This document shows, one piece after another, positions 8,434 to 16,286 of a DNA stretch of 64,000 nt. Each line of letters begins with the position of its first letter. Position 1 is the stretch's first letter. The position numbers were made by a program, and so were the translations under genes. The stretch comes from Arenibacter amylolyticus. GTDB lineage: Bacteria; Bacteroidota; Bacteroidia; Flavobacteriales; Flavobacteriaceae. A model generated the notes under the pieces. The model saw only the letters and a list, made by a program, of their open reading frames with translations. It was not told the origin of the DNA and ran no database searches. The stretch covers positions 52,293 through 116,292 of the forward strand of contig NZ_MTAZ01000008.1 of the NCBI RefSeq assembly GCF_002150785.1, read 5' to 3'.

Positions 8434-9633
8434 ATGCTAAAATCCAGTTTTAAAGTCTTAATCCTGATCCTAATAGGATTGATCGTGCTTTCATGTGAAG
8501 ACATTCTTCCCTCAGCACCCATGGAATCCGAGTTGTTGGATGGCCCCATGGAAGGATTAACCCATGCGCAAAGCGCACAATTTATTCGCGGCGATGTTGC
8601 TTTTAACGACGAGCTTTTCCATTCCGGAAATGGACTTGGCCCCCTATTCGTAGCCACTAGCTGTGTTAGTTGCCATGCGGGGGATGGGAAGGGCTTACCT
8701 TCTACCTCCCTAACTCGTTTTGGACAAATAGACGCTACCGGCAATAAGTTCTTGCATTTGGGCGGACCCCAATTACAAAACCGTGCCCTCCCAGGATACA
8801 CTCCAGAAACTATTCCGGAGGGAGCTACCTATTCGGTTTTTACCCCGCCAGCGGTTACCGGACTTGGATTTCTTCAATATGTAACGGACGAAGACATCCT
8901 TGCGCTAGCCGACCCCGATGATCTGGACGACGATGGTATTTCCGGGGTGCCCAATTGGGATTACATCAGGGATTTTACCATCCCCCGTCCCGATGCCATC
9001 ACCAGGGACGGAAAGTATATTCACCGTTTTGGAAAAAAAGCTTCGGTATACGATCTCTTAGAGCAAACCGTTGACGCCTACAACCAAGACATGGGAATCA
9101 ACTCGATCTTTGACCCCATTGACACTTTTTCTGGTTTATCCATAGATCCAGAAATTTCCCAACAAACCATTAGAGACGTCGTTTTTTACCTAGAGACCTT
9201 AAAAGCACCCATTCCCAGAGATCAGGATGATCCACAGGTGCAGCAGGGGAAAGCAATTTTCTCACAAATACAGTGTGCCTCTTGCCATTTACCGGAAATG
9301 AAAACAGGATACTCCCCCATAGAGGCATTATCCTATAAAACCTTCCACCCCTATACCGATTTATTACTACACGATATGGGACCAGAACTGGACGATGGTT
9401 ACACCGAAGGAAGTGCACTTACCTCAGAATGGCGTACTGCCCCTTTATGGGGGTTGGGACTATCCAAGAATTCTCAAGGGGGACATTACTTTTTAATGCA
9501 CGACGGCAGGGCCAGAAGTATAGAAGAGGCCATTCTACTCCATGGGGGAGAGGCTGAGAACAGTAAAAATCTTTACGTTGGCCTGGACCAATCTGAAAAA
9601 GAAGACCTAATTAAATTTTTGGAAAGCTTATGA
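8434..9633 (+). CDS. Diheme c-type oxidoreductase lipoprotein (DHOR/DUF1111 type)
   Basis: The 399-residue protein has a lipoprotein signal with lipobox cysteine C21 (VLSC) and two CXXCH heme c attachment motifs, CVSCH at 77-81 and CASCH at 281-285. Motif order, length and the text around them match the diheme oxidoreductase (thiol oxidoreductase-like, DUF1111) family, distantly related to MauG and cytochrome c peroxidases. It should be anchored in the periplasm. In other bacteria such proteins are often iron-regulated next to imelysin-type proteins; no imelysin is seen here. The Rieske gene overlaps its end, indicating translational coupling and a shared redox role. Confidence 0.88.
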   Translation: MLKSSFKVLILILIGLIVLSCEDILPSAPMESELLDGPMEGLTHAQSAQFIRGDVAFNDELFHSGNGLGPLFVATSCVSCHAGDGKGLPSTSLTRFGQIDATGNKFLHLGGPQLQNRALPGYTPETIPEGATYSVFTPPAVTGLGFLQYVTDEDILALADPDDLDDDGISGVPNWDYIRDFTIPRPDAITRDGKYIHRFGKKASVYDLLEQTVDAYNQDMGINSIFDPIDTFSGLSIDPEISQQTIRDVVFYLETLKAPIPRDQDDPQVQQGKAIFSQIQCASCHLPEMKTGYSPIEALSYKTFHPYTDLLLHDMGPELDDGYTEGSALTSEWRTAPLWGLGLSKNSQGGHYFLMHDGRARSIEEAILLHGGEAENSKNLYVGLDQSEKEDLIKFLESL

Positions 9634-10070
9634 CAATGCATAGAAAGGATTTTATAAAAACCTGCGGACTAGCTTGCTTAGGGGCTACTTCTGTAGGTAT
9701 GTTATTGCAAAGCTGCGTGGCTACCAAAAACATTACAGCTCCCATAGATGGAGATCAATTAGTGATTTCTAAGGCCGACTTTGCAAAAAATAAGGGCCAT
9801 TACAATTATATAGTGGTTAGCAATACCAGACTACAATACCCTATTGCTCTATTTCGCTTCTCAGAGGAGAATTATACCGCCCTGTACCTCCAATGTACCC
9901 ACCAAGGGAATGAGTTAAATGCCTATGGAGACAAACTGGTTTGTTCTGCCCACGGGAGTGAATTTGACAATAAGGGCAAGGTGACCAATGGTCCTGCCAC
10001 GGAAGCACTGAGATCCTTTCCTGTAAAGGTTTTACAGGAAAATATCCATGTATCCTTAAGCGCGGCATAA
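9630..10070 (+). CDS. Rieske 2Fe-2S protein, exported
   Basis: The 146-residue protein carries the Rieske ligands as C89-T-H91 and C105-S-A-H108, 13 residues apart. The additional cysteines that form a disulfide in bc1-type Rieske proteins are missing, which suggests a low-potential cluster. The N-terminus (HRKDFIKTCGLACLGAT and a cysteine at 29) looks like a Tat-type signal with a possible lipobox. The start overlaps the diheme gene stop by 4 nt (ATGA). It is a likely electron partner of the diheme protein, an inference from context. Confidence 0.88.
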   Translation: MTMHRKDFIKTCGLACLGATSVGMLLQSCVATKNITAPIDGDQLVISKADFAKNKGHYNYIVVSNTRLQYPIALFRFSEENYTALYLQCTHQGNELNAYGDKLVCSAHGSEFDNKGKVTNGPATEALRSFPVKVLQENIHVSLSAA

Positions 10071-10164
10071 ACAAGATCGAGATAAAACATACCATAAAAT
10101 TGACCGGTCCCACGAATTCTTCAAAGGATTTCGTTAAAGTAGGAACCACCATAAATCGCAACAG

Positions 10165-11388
10165 ATGAAACAATTAATTACCCTATTACTTTTATTAATA
10201 GCAGGGATGGCCCAGGCCCAAATAGATACCACTCTTTTACAAATCAATAAAACGGACAGCACCCAACAGGGATTGAATATGGATGCCGTTTACGATAGGC
10301 CTTTTCTAAACTTAGGTAAATTGCCCGTCTCCGTGGGCGGGTATATGGAAGCCAACTGGCAATATATGGGTACCGAAGGCATTACGGAAGGACACGAATT
10401 TCAAATGAGGAGAATGACCCTCTTTGTGTCGTCTACCATCGGGAAAAAATTAAAATTTATGAGTGAGATCGAATTTGAGGAAGGCGGAAACCATATTGCG
10501 ATTGAATTCGCTTCCTTGGATGTAGAATTCCACCCCTTGTTCAATCTCCGCGGAGGAATCATTATGAATCCGATTGGGGCTTTTAACCAAAATCACGACG
10601 GCCCCAAATGGGAGTTTACCGATAGGCCCATTTCCGCTACCCAAATGCTTCCTTCTACCTGGAGCAATGCTGGTTTTGGACTCTTTGGTAAAACCTATAA
10701 AGGGGATTGGATGTTAGGCTATGAAGCCTACCTAAGCGGAGGGTTTGACCATACTATTATAGACAACGACCAAAACAGGACCTATTTGCCCGCCTCCAAA
10801 GCCAATTTTGCTAGATTTGAAGAAAGTGCTAGCGGTACCCCCTTAACCACAGGGAAAGTGGCAGTACGTCACAATAATTTTGGAGAGCTAGGTTTGTCCT
10901 ATATGGGCGGTATTTACAACACCTTTGAAGACGATGGAGCAGCAGTAGACGAAAAGAGAAGACTTCAGGTGTTCGCCATAGATTATAACCACACCCTTCC
11001 CAAATGGAACACTTTTATCACCGGCGAATGGGCATGGATAAACGTAGATATTCCTAACAACTATACCCAGTTCTACGGGAACAAACAGCAGGGAGGGTTT
11101 GTAGACGTAGTACAACCATTGATCAGTAAAAAAATGTTGGGGTGGGAAAAGGCATCCCTCAACTTGGCCTGTAGATTGGAATATGTGGATTGGAATGTAG
11201 GCACCTTCCAAGAAACCGGCTATACTATTGGGGACCACTTGTGGAGCGTAATGCCCGCCATTAGCTTTAGGCCCTCGCAACAGACCGTATTCCGCCTTAA
11301 TTATCGCATACAGCAGCAAGTTGATGTACATAATAATCCTGCAGAAAAAACAGCAGGAATTAGTTTGGGACTTTCCACTTATTTCTAG
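10165..11388 (+). CDS. Outer-membrane porin, phosphate-selective (OprP/OprO) type
   Basis: A cleavable signal peptide (to AQA, about 19) is followed by roughly 385 residues of alternating beta-strand pattern rich in Gly, Asn, Trp and Tyr, ending in phenylalanine as outer-membrane barrels do. The sequence GGYMEANWQY, QMRRMTLFVSSTIGKKLKFMSEIEFEEG-like N-terminal barrel segments resemble phosphate-selective porins. It lies 94 nt after the Rieske gene and is probably in the same metal-regulated unit. The permeating solute is unknown and need not be phosphate; a metal or chelate is equally possible. Confidence 0.8.
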   Translation: MKQLITLLLLLIAGMAQAQIDTTLLQINKTDSTQQGLNMDAVYDRPFLNLGKLPVSVGGYMEANWQYMGTEGITEGHEFQMRRMTLFVSSTIGKKLKFMSEIEFEEGGNHIAIEFASLDVEFHPLFNLRGGIIMNPIGAFNQNHDGPKWEFTDRPISATQMLPSTWSNAGFGLFGKTYKGDWMLGYEAYLSGGFDHTIIDNDQNRTYLPASKANFARFEESASGTPLTTGKVAVRHNNFGELGLSYMGGIYNTFEDDGAAVDEKRRLQVFAIDYNHTLPKWNTFITGEWAWINVDIPNNYTQFYGNKQQGGFVDVVQPLISKKMLGWEKASLNLACRLEYVDWNVGTFQETGYTIGDHLWSVMPAISFRPSQQTVFRLNYRIQQQVDVHNNPAEKTAGISLGLSTYF

Positions 11389-11496
11389 GTAGACCTTAGA
11401 AAGAAAGTCCTTAAAACCTGGACATGGGATCCTAATTTCCATGATTTTAATGAATCGGTATTAGCTGCTACAAATTAAGAGGTTAGACATCCTTCC

Positions 11497-11514
11497 TTTT
11501 TAAGGCTATCTTTG
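11497..11514 (+). promoter_or_regulatory. Promoter of two-component genes with regulator half-site
   Basis: TATCTTTG (11507-11514) matches the -7 consensus 70 nt before the response-regulator start. TTTTTAAGG immediately upstream (11497-11505) resembles one half of the direct repeat found before the efflux genes at 13645-13664, so weak autoregulation is possible. Confidence 0.45.
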
Positions 11515-11584
11515 GGCAGAGGGAAGAATAGCTACCCGTAACTGAGAAATATTCCCTACGGTATAAAAAACCAATTAGGAGCCC

Positions 11585-12274
11585 ATGAAAATTTTAATTA
11601 TAGAGGACGACCATACCCTTAGCCAGAATATAGGCGAGGCCCTGAAAGCAGAGTCCATGGTGGTCCAAGTGGTCTATGACGGACTCTTGGCAGAACGCAT
11701 GCTTAAGAAGGAATCCTTTGATTGCGTGGTGATGGATATAAACCTCCCTGGACGCAACGGCTTTGACCTATGCAGTAGGTTTCGGAAGTACAATACCCAA
11801 ACCCCGGTTCTAATGCTCACCGCCTTTAGCGAACTGGAAGATAAGGTACAAGGTTTTGATTGTGGTGCCGATGATTACCTCACCAAACCCTTTTTTATGC
11901 GGGAATTAGTCCTAAGAATTCAGTCCCTAGTAAAACGCAGTGGAAATAATGACGCCCAACAACACAGTACCGTCTTAACTGCAGGCGATATTACCTTGAA
12001 CACTGCACAGAAAAAGGTCTTTAGGCTAGGGACGGAAATTTCCCTGACTCCCAGGGAATACCAAATTCTCTATCGCTTAATGGAAAATGCAGGGGAGGTT
12101 GTTTCCAAATCGGACCTCATTGAAAGAATATGGGGAAGCTCCTTTCAGGCTAACACCAATACCATAGAGGTATATATGAATTTTTTAAGAAACAAGCTAG
12201 ATAAGCCATTTGGGAAAAACACTATAAAAACCAGAATTGGCTATGGCTATTATGTGGATGTAAATGAAAATTAA
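11585..12274 (+). CDS. OmpR/PhoB-family response regulator
   Basis: The 229-residue protein has a receiver domain with acidic pocket residues E7-D8-D9, phospho-acceptor D51 (VVMDINLPG) and the conserved lysine in DDYLTKPF, followed by an OmpR-type winged helix (about 130-227, LTPREYQIL and GYGYYV). It overlaps the sensor kinase gene by 11 nt and sits directly upstream of the HME-RND efflux genes, as CusR and CzcR do. It therefore probably activates the pump in response to excess metal. Confidence 0.93.
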   Translation: MKILIIEDDHTLSQNIGEALKAESMVVQVVYDGLLAERMLKKESFDCVVMDINLPGRNGFDLCSRFRKYNTQTPVLMLTAFSELEDKVQGFDCGADDYLTKPFFMRELVLRIQSLVKRSGNNDAQQHSTVLTAGDITLNTAQKKVFRLGTEISLTPREYQILYRLMENAGEVVSKSDLIERIWGSSFQANTNTIEVYMNFLRNKLDKPFGKNTIKTRIGYGYYVDVNEN

Positions 12275-13634
12275 GAATCAGATACACATCTATATTTCCG
12301 CCACTGTAATAACACTTACAGTCCTTTTCTCTGTTATAATATATGTGCTCTTTGCAGAGCATAGAGAAGAGGAATTTCAACAGCGACAAAACGAAAAAAT
12401 CCACTATACCCTAGGGCTCATTGCCGAATACAAAGAGCTCAGTGAAAGTTTGGCAACCATCATGGACCGGCATAGCATACACGATTTCTTTGATGAGAAA
12501 ATGCTTATCTATGATCGCAACAAACAACTGATTTTTAGAAGTATCGATGATCTCCCCATCCACAATGCCCAAAATATCCTAAACTCCCTTTCCCCCGCCA
12601 ACCAATGGATAGAGACCAAAGAGGACGATTATGACCTGATTGGGATATATGTAGAAAGGGAAGACGCCACCTTTTACGCCATCAGCAAGGCCTATGACGC
12701 CTTTGGCTATACCAAGCTAAATTTCCTGCAAAATATACTGATCATTATTTCCTTGGCCATTACCGTTATTGTACTACTCATTAGTCATTACTTATCGGCC
12801 AAAATCTCTAAACCCATTACCAGTTTGGCCGAAAAACTGAGCGACATCGACTTTAACGAGCAAAAATTTAAGGGGATCTCAGTGGCCACCAATTCCTATG
12901 AAATAAACTACCTCACCGGAAAATTTAATGCACTGGTCAATAGAACCAAGGATGTTTTTTCATTTCAAAAACACGCTGTACAGCATATTTCCCACGAGCT
13001 TAAAACCCCCATTGCCATTTTGGTATCGGAATTGGAAAGAGCCAAGGCACAGGACAATCTTTCCCAAAAAAACAAGATTATTGAAAGTCAGATCTTAAAT
13101 GCCAACTCCTTGGCCGATATCATTACGGTATTGTTGGAGGTTTCCAAAATTGAATCGGGGCGGGCCTTGGCCGTTACGCCCTTGCGCGTAGATGAGATAA
13201 TATTTACCGCCATTGAGGAATTGGGCATTCTCTACCCCAAGTTTCGCTTCGAAATTGAGTTTCAACCAGAAGTATTTAAGGAATCGCAGTTAGAGCTTAA
13301 GGCCAACGAATTATTGCTAAAGCAGGCTTTTCTTAATGTGATGAATAATTGCATTGCCTATAGTTCGGAGCCCCTTGCCAAAATCCGTTTTATTTTTAGC
13401 GATCCCCTCTACCTCAAAATAGCCTTTATCAATAGTGGCAATCCCATTAAAAAGGAGGAGGAGAAATACCTCTTCTATCATTTCTTCAAGGGGACCAATA
13501 GTCAAGACCCCACAGGATTTGGTCTTGGCTTGGTATTAACCCATAAAATTGTGCAATTACACCATGGGGATATCACCTATTCTAACCCCTCCCCTAACAA
13601 AAACATTTTTGAATTAAGCTTCCCCTTAAGCTAA
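12264..13634 (+). CDS. Sensor histidine kinase of the metal-efflux locus
   Basis: The 456-residue protein has a transmembrane helix at 10-30, a periplasmic sensor stretch of about 125 residues, a second helix (about 155-175), a HAMP-like linker, the H-box QHISHELKTP with phospho-acceptor H244, and a HATPase domain with N-box (NVMNNC) and G-box (GFGLGLVL) motifs. Membership of the CusS/CzcS class is inferred from the neighbours. The sensor region has few Met, His or Cys residues, so the inducing metal cannot be guessed. Translation is coupled to the response regulator. Confidence 0.9.
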   Translation: MKIKNQIHIYISATVITLTVLFSVIIYVLFAEHREEEFQQRQNEKIHYTLGLIAEYKELSESLATIMDRHSIHDFFDEKMLIYDRNKQLIFRSIDDLPIHNAQNILNSLSPANQWIETKEDDYDLIGIYVEREDATFYAISKAYDAFGYTKLNFLQNILIIISLAITVIVLLISHYLSAKISKPITSLAEKLSDIDFNEQKFKGISVATNSYEINYLTGKFNALVNRTKDVFSFQKHAVQHISHELKTPIAILVSELERAKAQDNLSQKNKIIESQILNANSLADIITVLLEVSKIESGRALAVTPLRVDEIIFTAIEELGILYPKFRFEIEFQPEVFKESQLELKANELLLKQAFLNVMNNCIAYSSEPLAKIRFIFSDPLYLKIAFINSGNPIKKEEEKYLFYHFFKGTNSQDPTGFGLGLVLTHKIVQLHHGDITYSNPSPNKNIFELSFPLS

Positions 13635-13644
13635 AATTTATCCA

Positions 13645-13664
13645 TTTTAAGGTCTTTTTAAGGT
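13645..13664 (+). promoter_or_regulatory. Direct-repeat operator of efflux genes
   Basis: TTTTAAGGT occurs at 13645-13653 and again at 13656-13664, exactly 11 bp apart, the spacing used by OmpR/PhoB-type dimers. A degenerate -7 box CAGCTTTG follows at 13674-13681, so the repeats overlap the -33 region, as expected for an activator. The TolC-family start is at 13706. Confidence 0.6.
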
Positions 13665-13705
13665 AGTCCTGGCCAGCTTTGTTGCTCATTTAAGATGCAG
13701 CCCCT

Positions 13706-15007
13706 ATGACTATTGGTACCCGTATATTTTATTGTATACTTCTTTTCCTTTTTTATAATGCAAGTGAGGCCCAGGAACTCCTATCCCTAAACAGGGAAGA
13801 GGCTGAGGCCATTTTTTTGGAACAAAACCTGTCCCTGATGGCAGAAAAACTGGAAATTCCCAAAGCGGAAGCCTTGGTGCTCCAGGCCAAGGTTTGGCCC
13901 AACCCCTCCCTATCCATAGAGGAGGTAAACCTCTGGGCCACCCAGAGCCAGAGGGAACCGCACGGCGAAGAGCTGCCTCCATTGTTTGGGAATAAGGGTC
14001 GCTATCAACAGTTTAGCGTGGGATTGGAACAACTTATTTTAACTGCCGGGAAACGAAAAAAGCTACTGGCTTTAGAACAGGTAGGAGCAGATAAGGCCCA
14101 GCAGTACTTTGAAGATCTATTGCGAAGTCTAAAAATTGAATTCCGCCATCAGCTTACCCAAATGCAATATCTGCAACTAAATCTGCAGGTGTACCAGCAG
14201 CAACTCCAAGCCCTTAAATATTTGGTTGAATCGTATAAAAATCAAGTGAAACAGGGACATATTGCAAAAGGGGAATACATCCGCTTAAAGGCCTTGGAGA
14301 TGGAGTTTAACAAGGAAAGTAATGATCTTAAACGCGAACTGCACGGGGTAGAAAAAGAATTAAAGCTACTTATGAGACTCCCTGCCACTACTCAATTGAC
14401 CATAACCGAGGCAGGATTTAAACCCCCTTTGCACCAGAACGGCCTTAGTCCCCTCTCCCAGCTGCTAAAACTGGCCGCGAGCTCCCGTCCAGATCTAAAA
14501 CTGGCCCAGCTTAACCAAGAGGAATACCACCGCCTTTATACTTATGAACGGGCAAAGCGCGTACCCGATGTTACTTTAAAAGCGGGTTATGACCGTGGCG
14601 GTAGCATCCTTTACAATTTTATAGGCTTTGGTCTAGAAATAGACTTACCCATTTTTGATAGGAATAAGGGAAATATACAAGCCGCCGCTTTGGGAAGGGA
14701 GCAATCCCAAATAATGTTGGACCAGAAATCCCTTGCCGTGGAAAATGAGATTGCCCTTGCTTATCAAAATCTTGAAGACGCCCTAAGCTTTCTACAGGGC
14801 ATTGATCCGGAGTACGAAACCACCTTGGAACAGTTACTGGAGAACTACAACAAGAACTTCGCCGCGAAGCATATTGGCCTCTTGGAGTATATAGATTTTT
14901 TGGATGCCTATCTTGAAAATAAAAAGATCATTCTTGAAGCCGGCAAGGAATTACTCCTAAGAAAAGAGGAATTGAATTATGCCGTTGGACAAGACATTAT
15001 TAAATAA
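13706..15007 (+). CDS. TolC-family outer-membrane efflux protein (CusC/CzcC type)
   Basis: The 433-residue protein has a signal peptide ending near residue 22 (SEAQ) and two long helical, coiled-coil-rich repeats typical of TolC/OEP proteins (PNPSLSIEEVN in the first, ERAKRVPDVTLKAGYD in the second). It forms the outer-membrane channel of the tripartite pump with the next two genes. It follows the operator repeats, and the adaptor gene begins 15 nt after its stop. No N-terminal lipobox is seen, unlike CusC. Confidence 0.92.
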   Translation: MTIGTRIFYCILLFLFYNASEAQELLSLNREEAEAIFLEQNLSLMAEKLEIPKAEALVLQAKVWPNPSLSIEEVNLWATQSQREPHGEELPPLFGNKGRYQQFSVGLEQLILTAGKRKKLLALEQVGADKAQQYFEDLLRSLKIEFRHQLTQMQYLQLNLQVYQQQLQALKYLVESYKNQVKQGHIAKGEYIRLKALEMEFNKESNDLKRELHGVEKELKLLMRLPATTQLTITEAGFKPPLHQNGLSPLSQLLKLAASSRPDLKLAQLNQEEYHRLYTYERAKRVPDVTLKAGYDRGGSILYNFIGFGLEIDLPIFDRNKGNIQAAALGREQSQIMLDQKSLAVENEIALAYQNLEDALSFLQGIDPEYETTLEQLLENYNKNFAAKHIGLLEYIDFLDAYLENKKIILEAGKELLLRKEELNYAVGQDIIK

Positions 15008-15022
15008 CCTGAAACAATACAC

Positions 15023-16135
15023 ATGAACAATAACACATTATTCCCATCCATCTTCATCTGTTTAATTGCTGGGCTACTACTCGGTAGCTGTGCAGAAACG
15101 GTGCCACCTCCAAAACCAAGTAAGGATGCTTCCTACTGCATGGATGATAATTTTAAGAACAAAATTGCTATTACGAGCCCTATTAGAAAAATGGTTACGG
15201 AAGACATACACCTTACGGGGGCCGTAGAATCCAATCCCGATAAGGTGGTTCATTTTATGAGCTTGGTAGATGGTATTATCTCCAAAACCTATTTTTCTTT
15301 GGGTGATGAGGTGAAGAAAGGCCAGATATTGGCCGAAATGCAAAGTGTAGATCTTTCCAAACTCTATGCCCAGTCACAGACCATTGACTCACAGATACAG
15401 GTGGCCGAAGAAGCTTTAAAGGCCACCCAATCCATGTATGACGACGGAATTTCTTCCCAAAAGAATTTATTACGGGTACAGAGCGATCTCGCTATTTTAA
15501 AAGCCGAGAAAGAAAAAATAAATGCCAATCTACGATTGTACAGTGCCAGTCCAGAAAAAGGGGTCTTCAAAATAAAAGCACCGCATTCTGGCATCATCAC
15601 GGCCAAGGCAATTGCCACTGGCACCCCTATTACGGCCGGAGGGGGAACCCTTTTCACTATCTCCGATCTAAATGAAGTATGGGTCACCATTAACGTGTAC
15701 GCCACTAATGTGCAGGACATTACCCCTGGGATGCCGGTAAGTATTCAATCGCTTTCCTATCCGGACGAAACCTTTGAAGGAAGCATTGCTGCCATCTCCC
15801 AAGTATTGGATGCGGAGGCCAAAGTCTTAAAAGCGCGGGTGGTACTGCCTAATTCGGATTTAAAGTTAAAACCTGGCATGTTGGTAGATGTTTTCGCCCT
15901 TAAAGAAAGTAACAAGGAAGCCCTGAGTATCCCTACCGATACTATGGTCTTTGACAACAATCAGAACTACGTGGTTGTCTATAAGGACGATTGCAATCTA
16001 GAAATTAGAAAAATATCCATCCTCACCAGGAGCAATGGAAACACCTTTATTGCTAAGGGCCTGGAAGAAGGGGAAAACATTATAACCCGGAATCAGCTTC
16101 TAATCCACGAACAAATCAAAAATTTCCAGAACTAA
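15023..16135 (+). CDS. RND periplasmic adaptor lipoprotein (CusB/CzcB type)
   Basis: The 370-residue protein has a lipobox with cysteine C23 (LLGSC), a biotinyl-lipoyl-like half-motif (LVDGIISKTYFSLGDEVKKGQILAEM), a helical hairpin (about 115-170), a second lipoyl half (APHSGIITAKAIATGTPITAGG), a beta-barrel and a membrane-proximal domain. This is the membrane-fusion protein that bridges the TolC channel and RND permease. It lies in the same operon 15 nt downstream of tolC. The N-terminal metal-binding methionines known in CusB are not obvious. Confidence 0.92.
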   Translation: MNNNTLFPSIFICLIAGLLLGSCAETVPPPKPSKDASYCMDDNFKNKIAITSPIRKMVTEDIHLTGAVESNPDKVVHFMSLVDGIISKTYFSLGDEVKKGQILAEMQSVDLSKLYAQSQTIDSQIQVAEEALKATQSMYDDGISSQKNLLRVQSDLAILKAEKEKINANLRLYSASPEKGVFKIKAPHSGIITAKAIATGTPITAGGGTLFTISDLNEVWVTINVYATNVQDITPGMPVSIQSLSYPDETFEGSIAAISQVLDAEAKVLKARVVLPNSDLKLKPGMLVDVFALKESNKEALSIPTDTMVFDNNQNYVVVYKDDCNLEIRKISILTRSNGNTFIAKGLEEGENIITRNQLLIHEQIKNFQN

Positions 16136-16165
16136 TTCACCTTGAAAGGAGCATAACCGAAAATT

Positions 16166-16261
16166 GGTCGCCAGCCCGAAAGATTCATTCTGGCGGGCAA
16201 ATACCGAATCAAGATTTGCAAATCGCACCCACCAGAACGACCTAGTCGGGCTGGTATGACC
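16166..16261. repeat. Nested palindromic element between adaptor and permease genes
   Basis: The gap from 16136 to 16286 folds into a long nested structure. The outer arms are GGTC (16166-16169) and CCAGCCCGA (16171-16179) against TCGGGCTGG (16246-16254) and GACC (16258-16261). The next pair is TTCTGG-c-GGG (16188-16197) with CCC-a-CCAGAA (16228-16237). The centre holds the perfect palindrome GATTTGCAAATC (16213-16224). No T-run follows. Confidence 0.6.
16169..16198 (+). repeat. 30-nt dispersed hairpin repeat, copy 1
   Basis: This 30-nt segment (CGCCAG...CTGGCGGGC) matches 25 of 30 positions with the reverse complement of 19555-19584. Both copies keep CGCCAG and CTGGCG arms around a CCGAAAGA-containing loop. 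The two copies flank the RND permease gene in opposite orientation. Confidence 0.6.
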
Positions 16262-16286
16262 GTTAAAAAACAATAGATATCTACAT

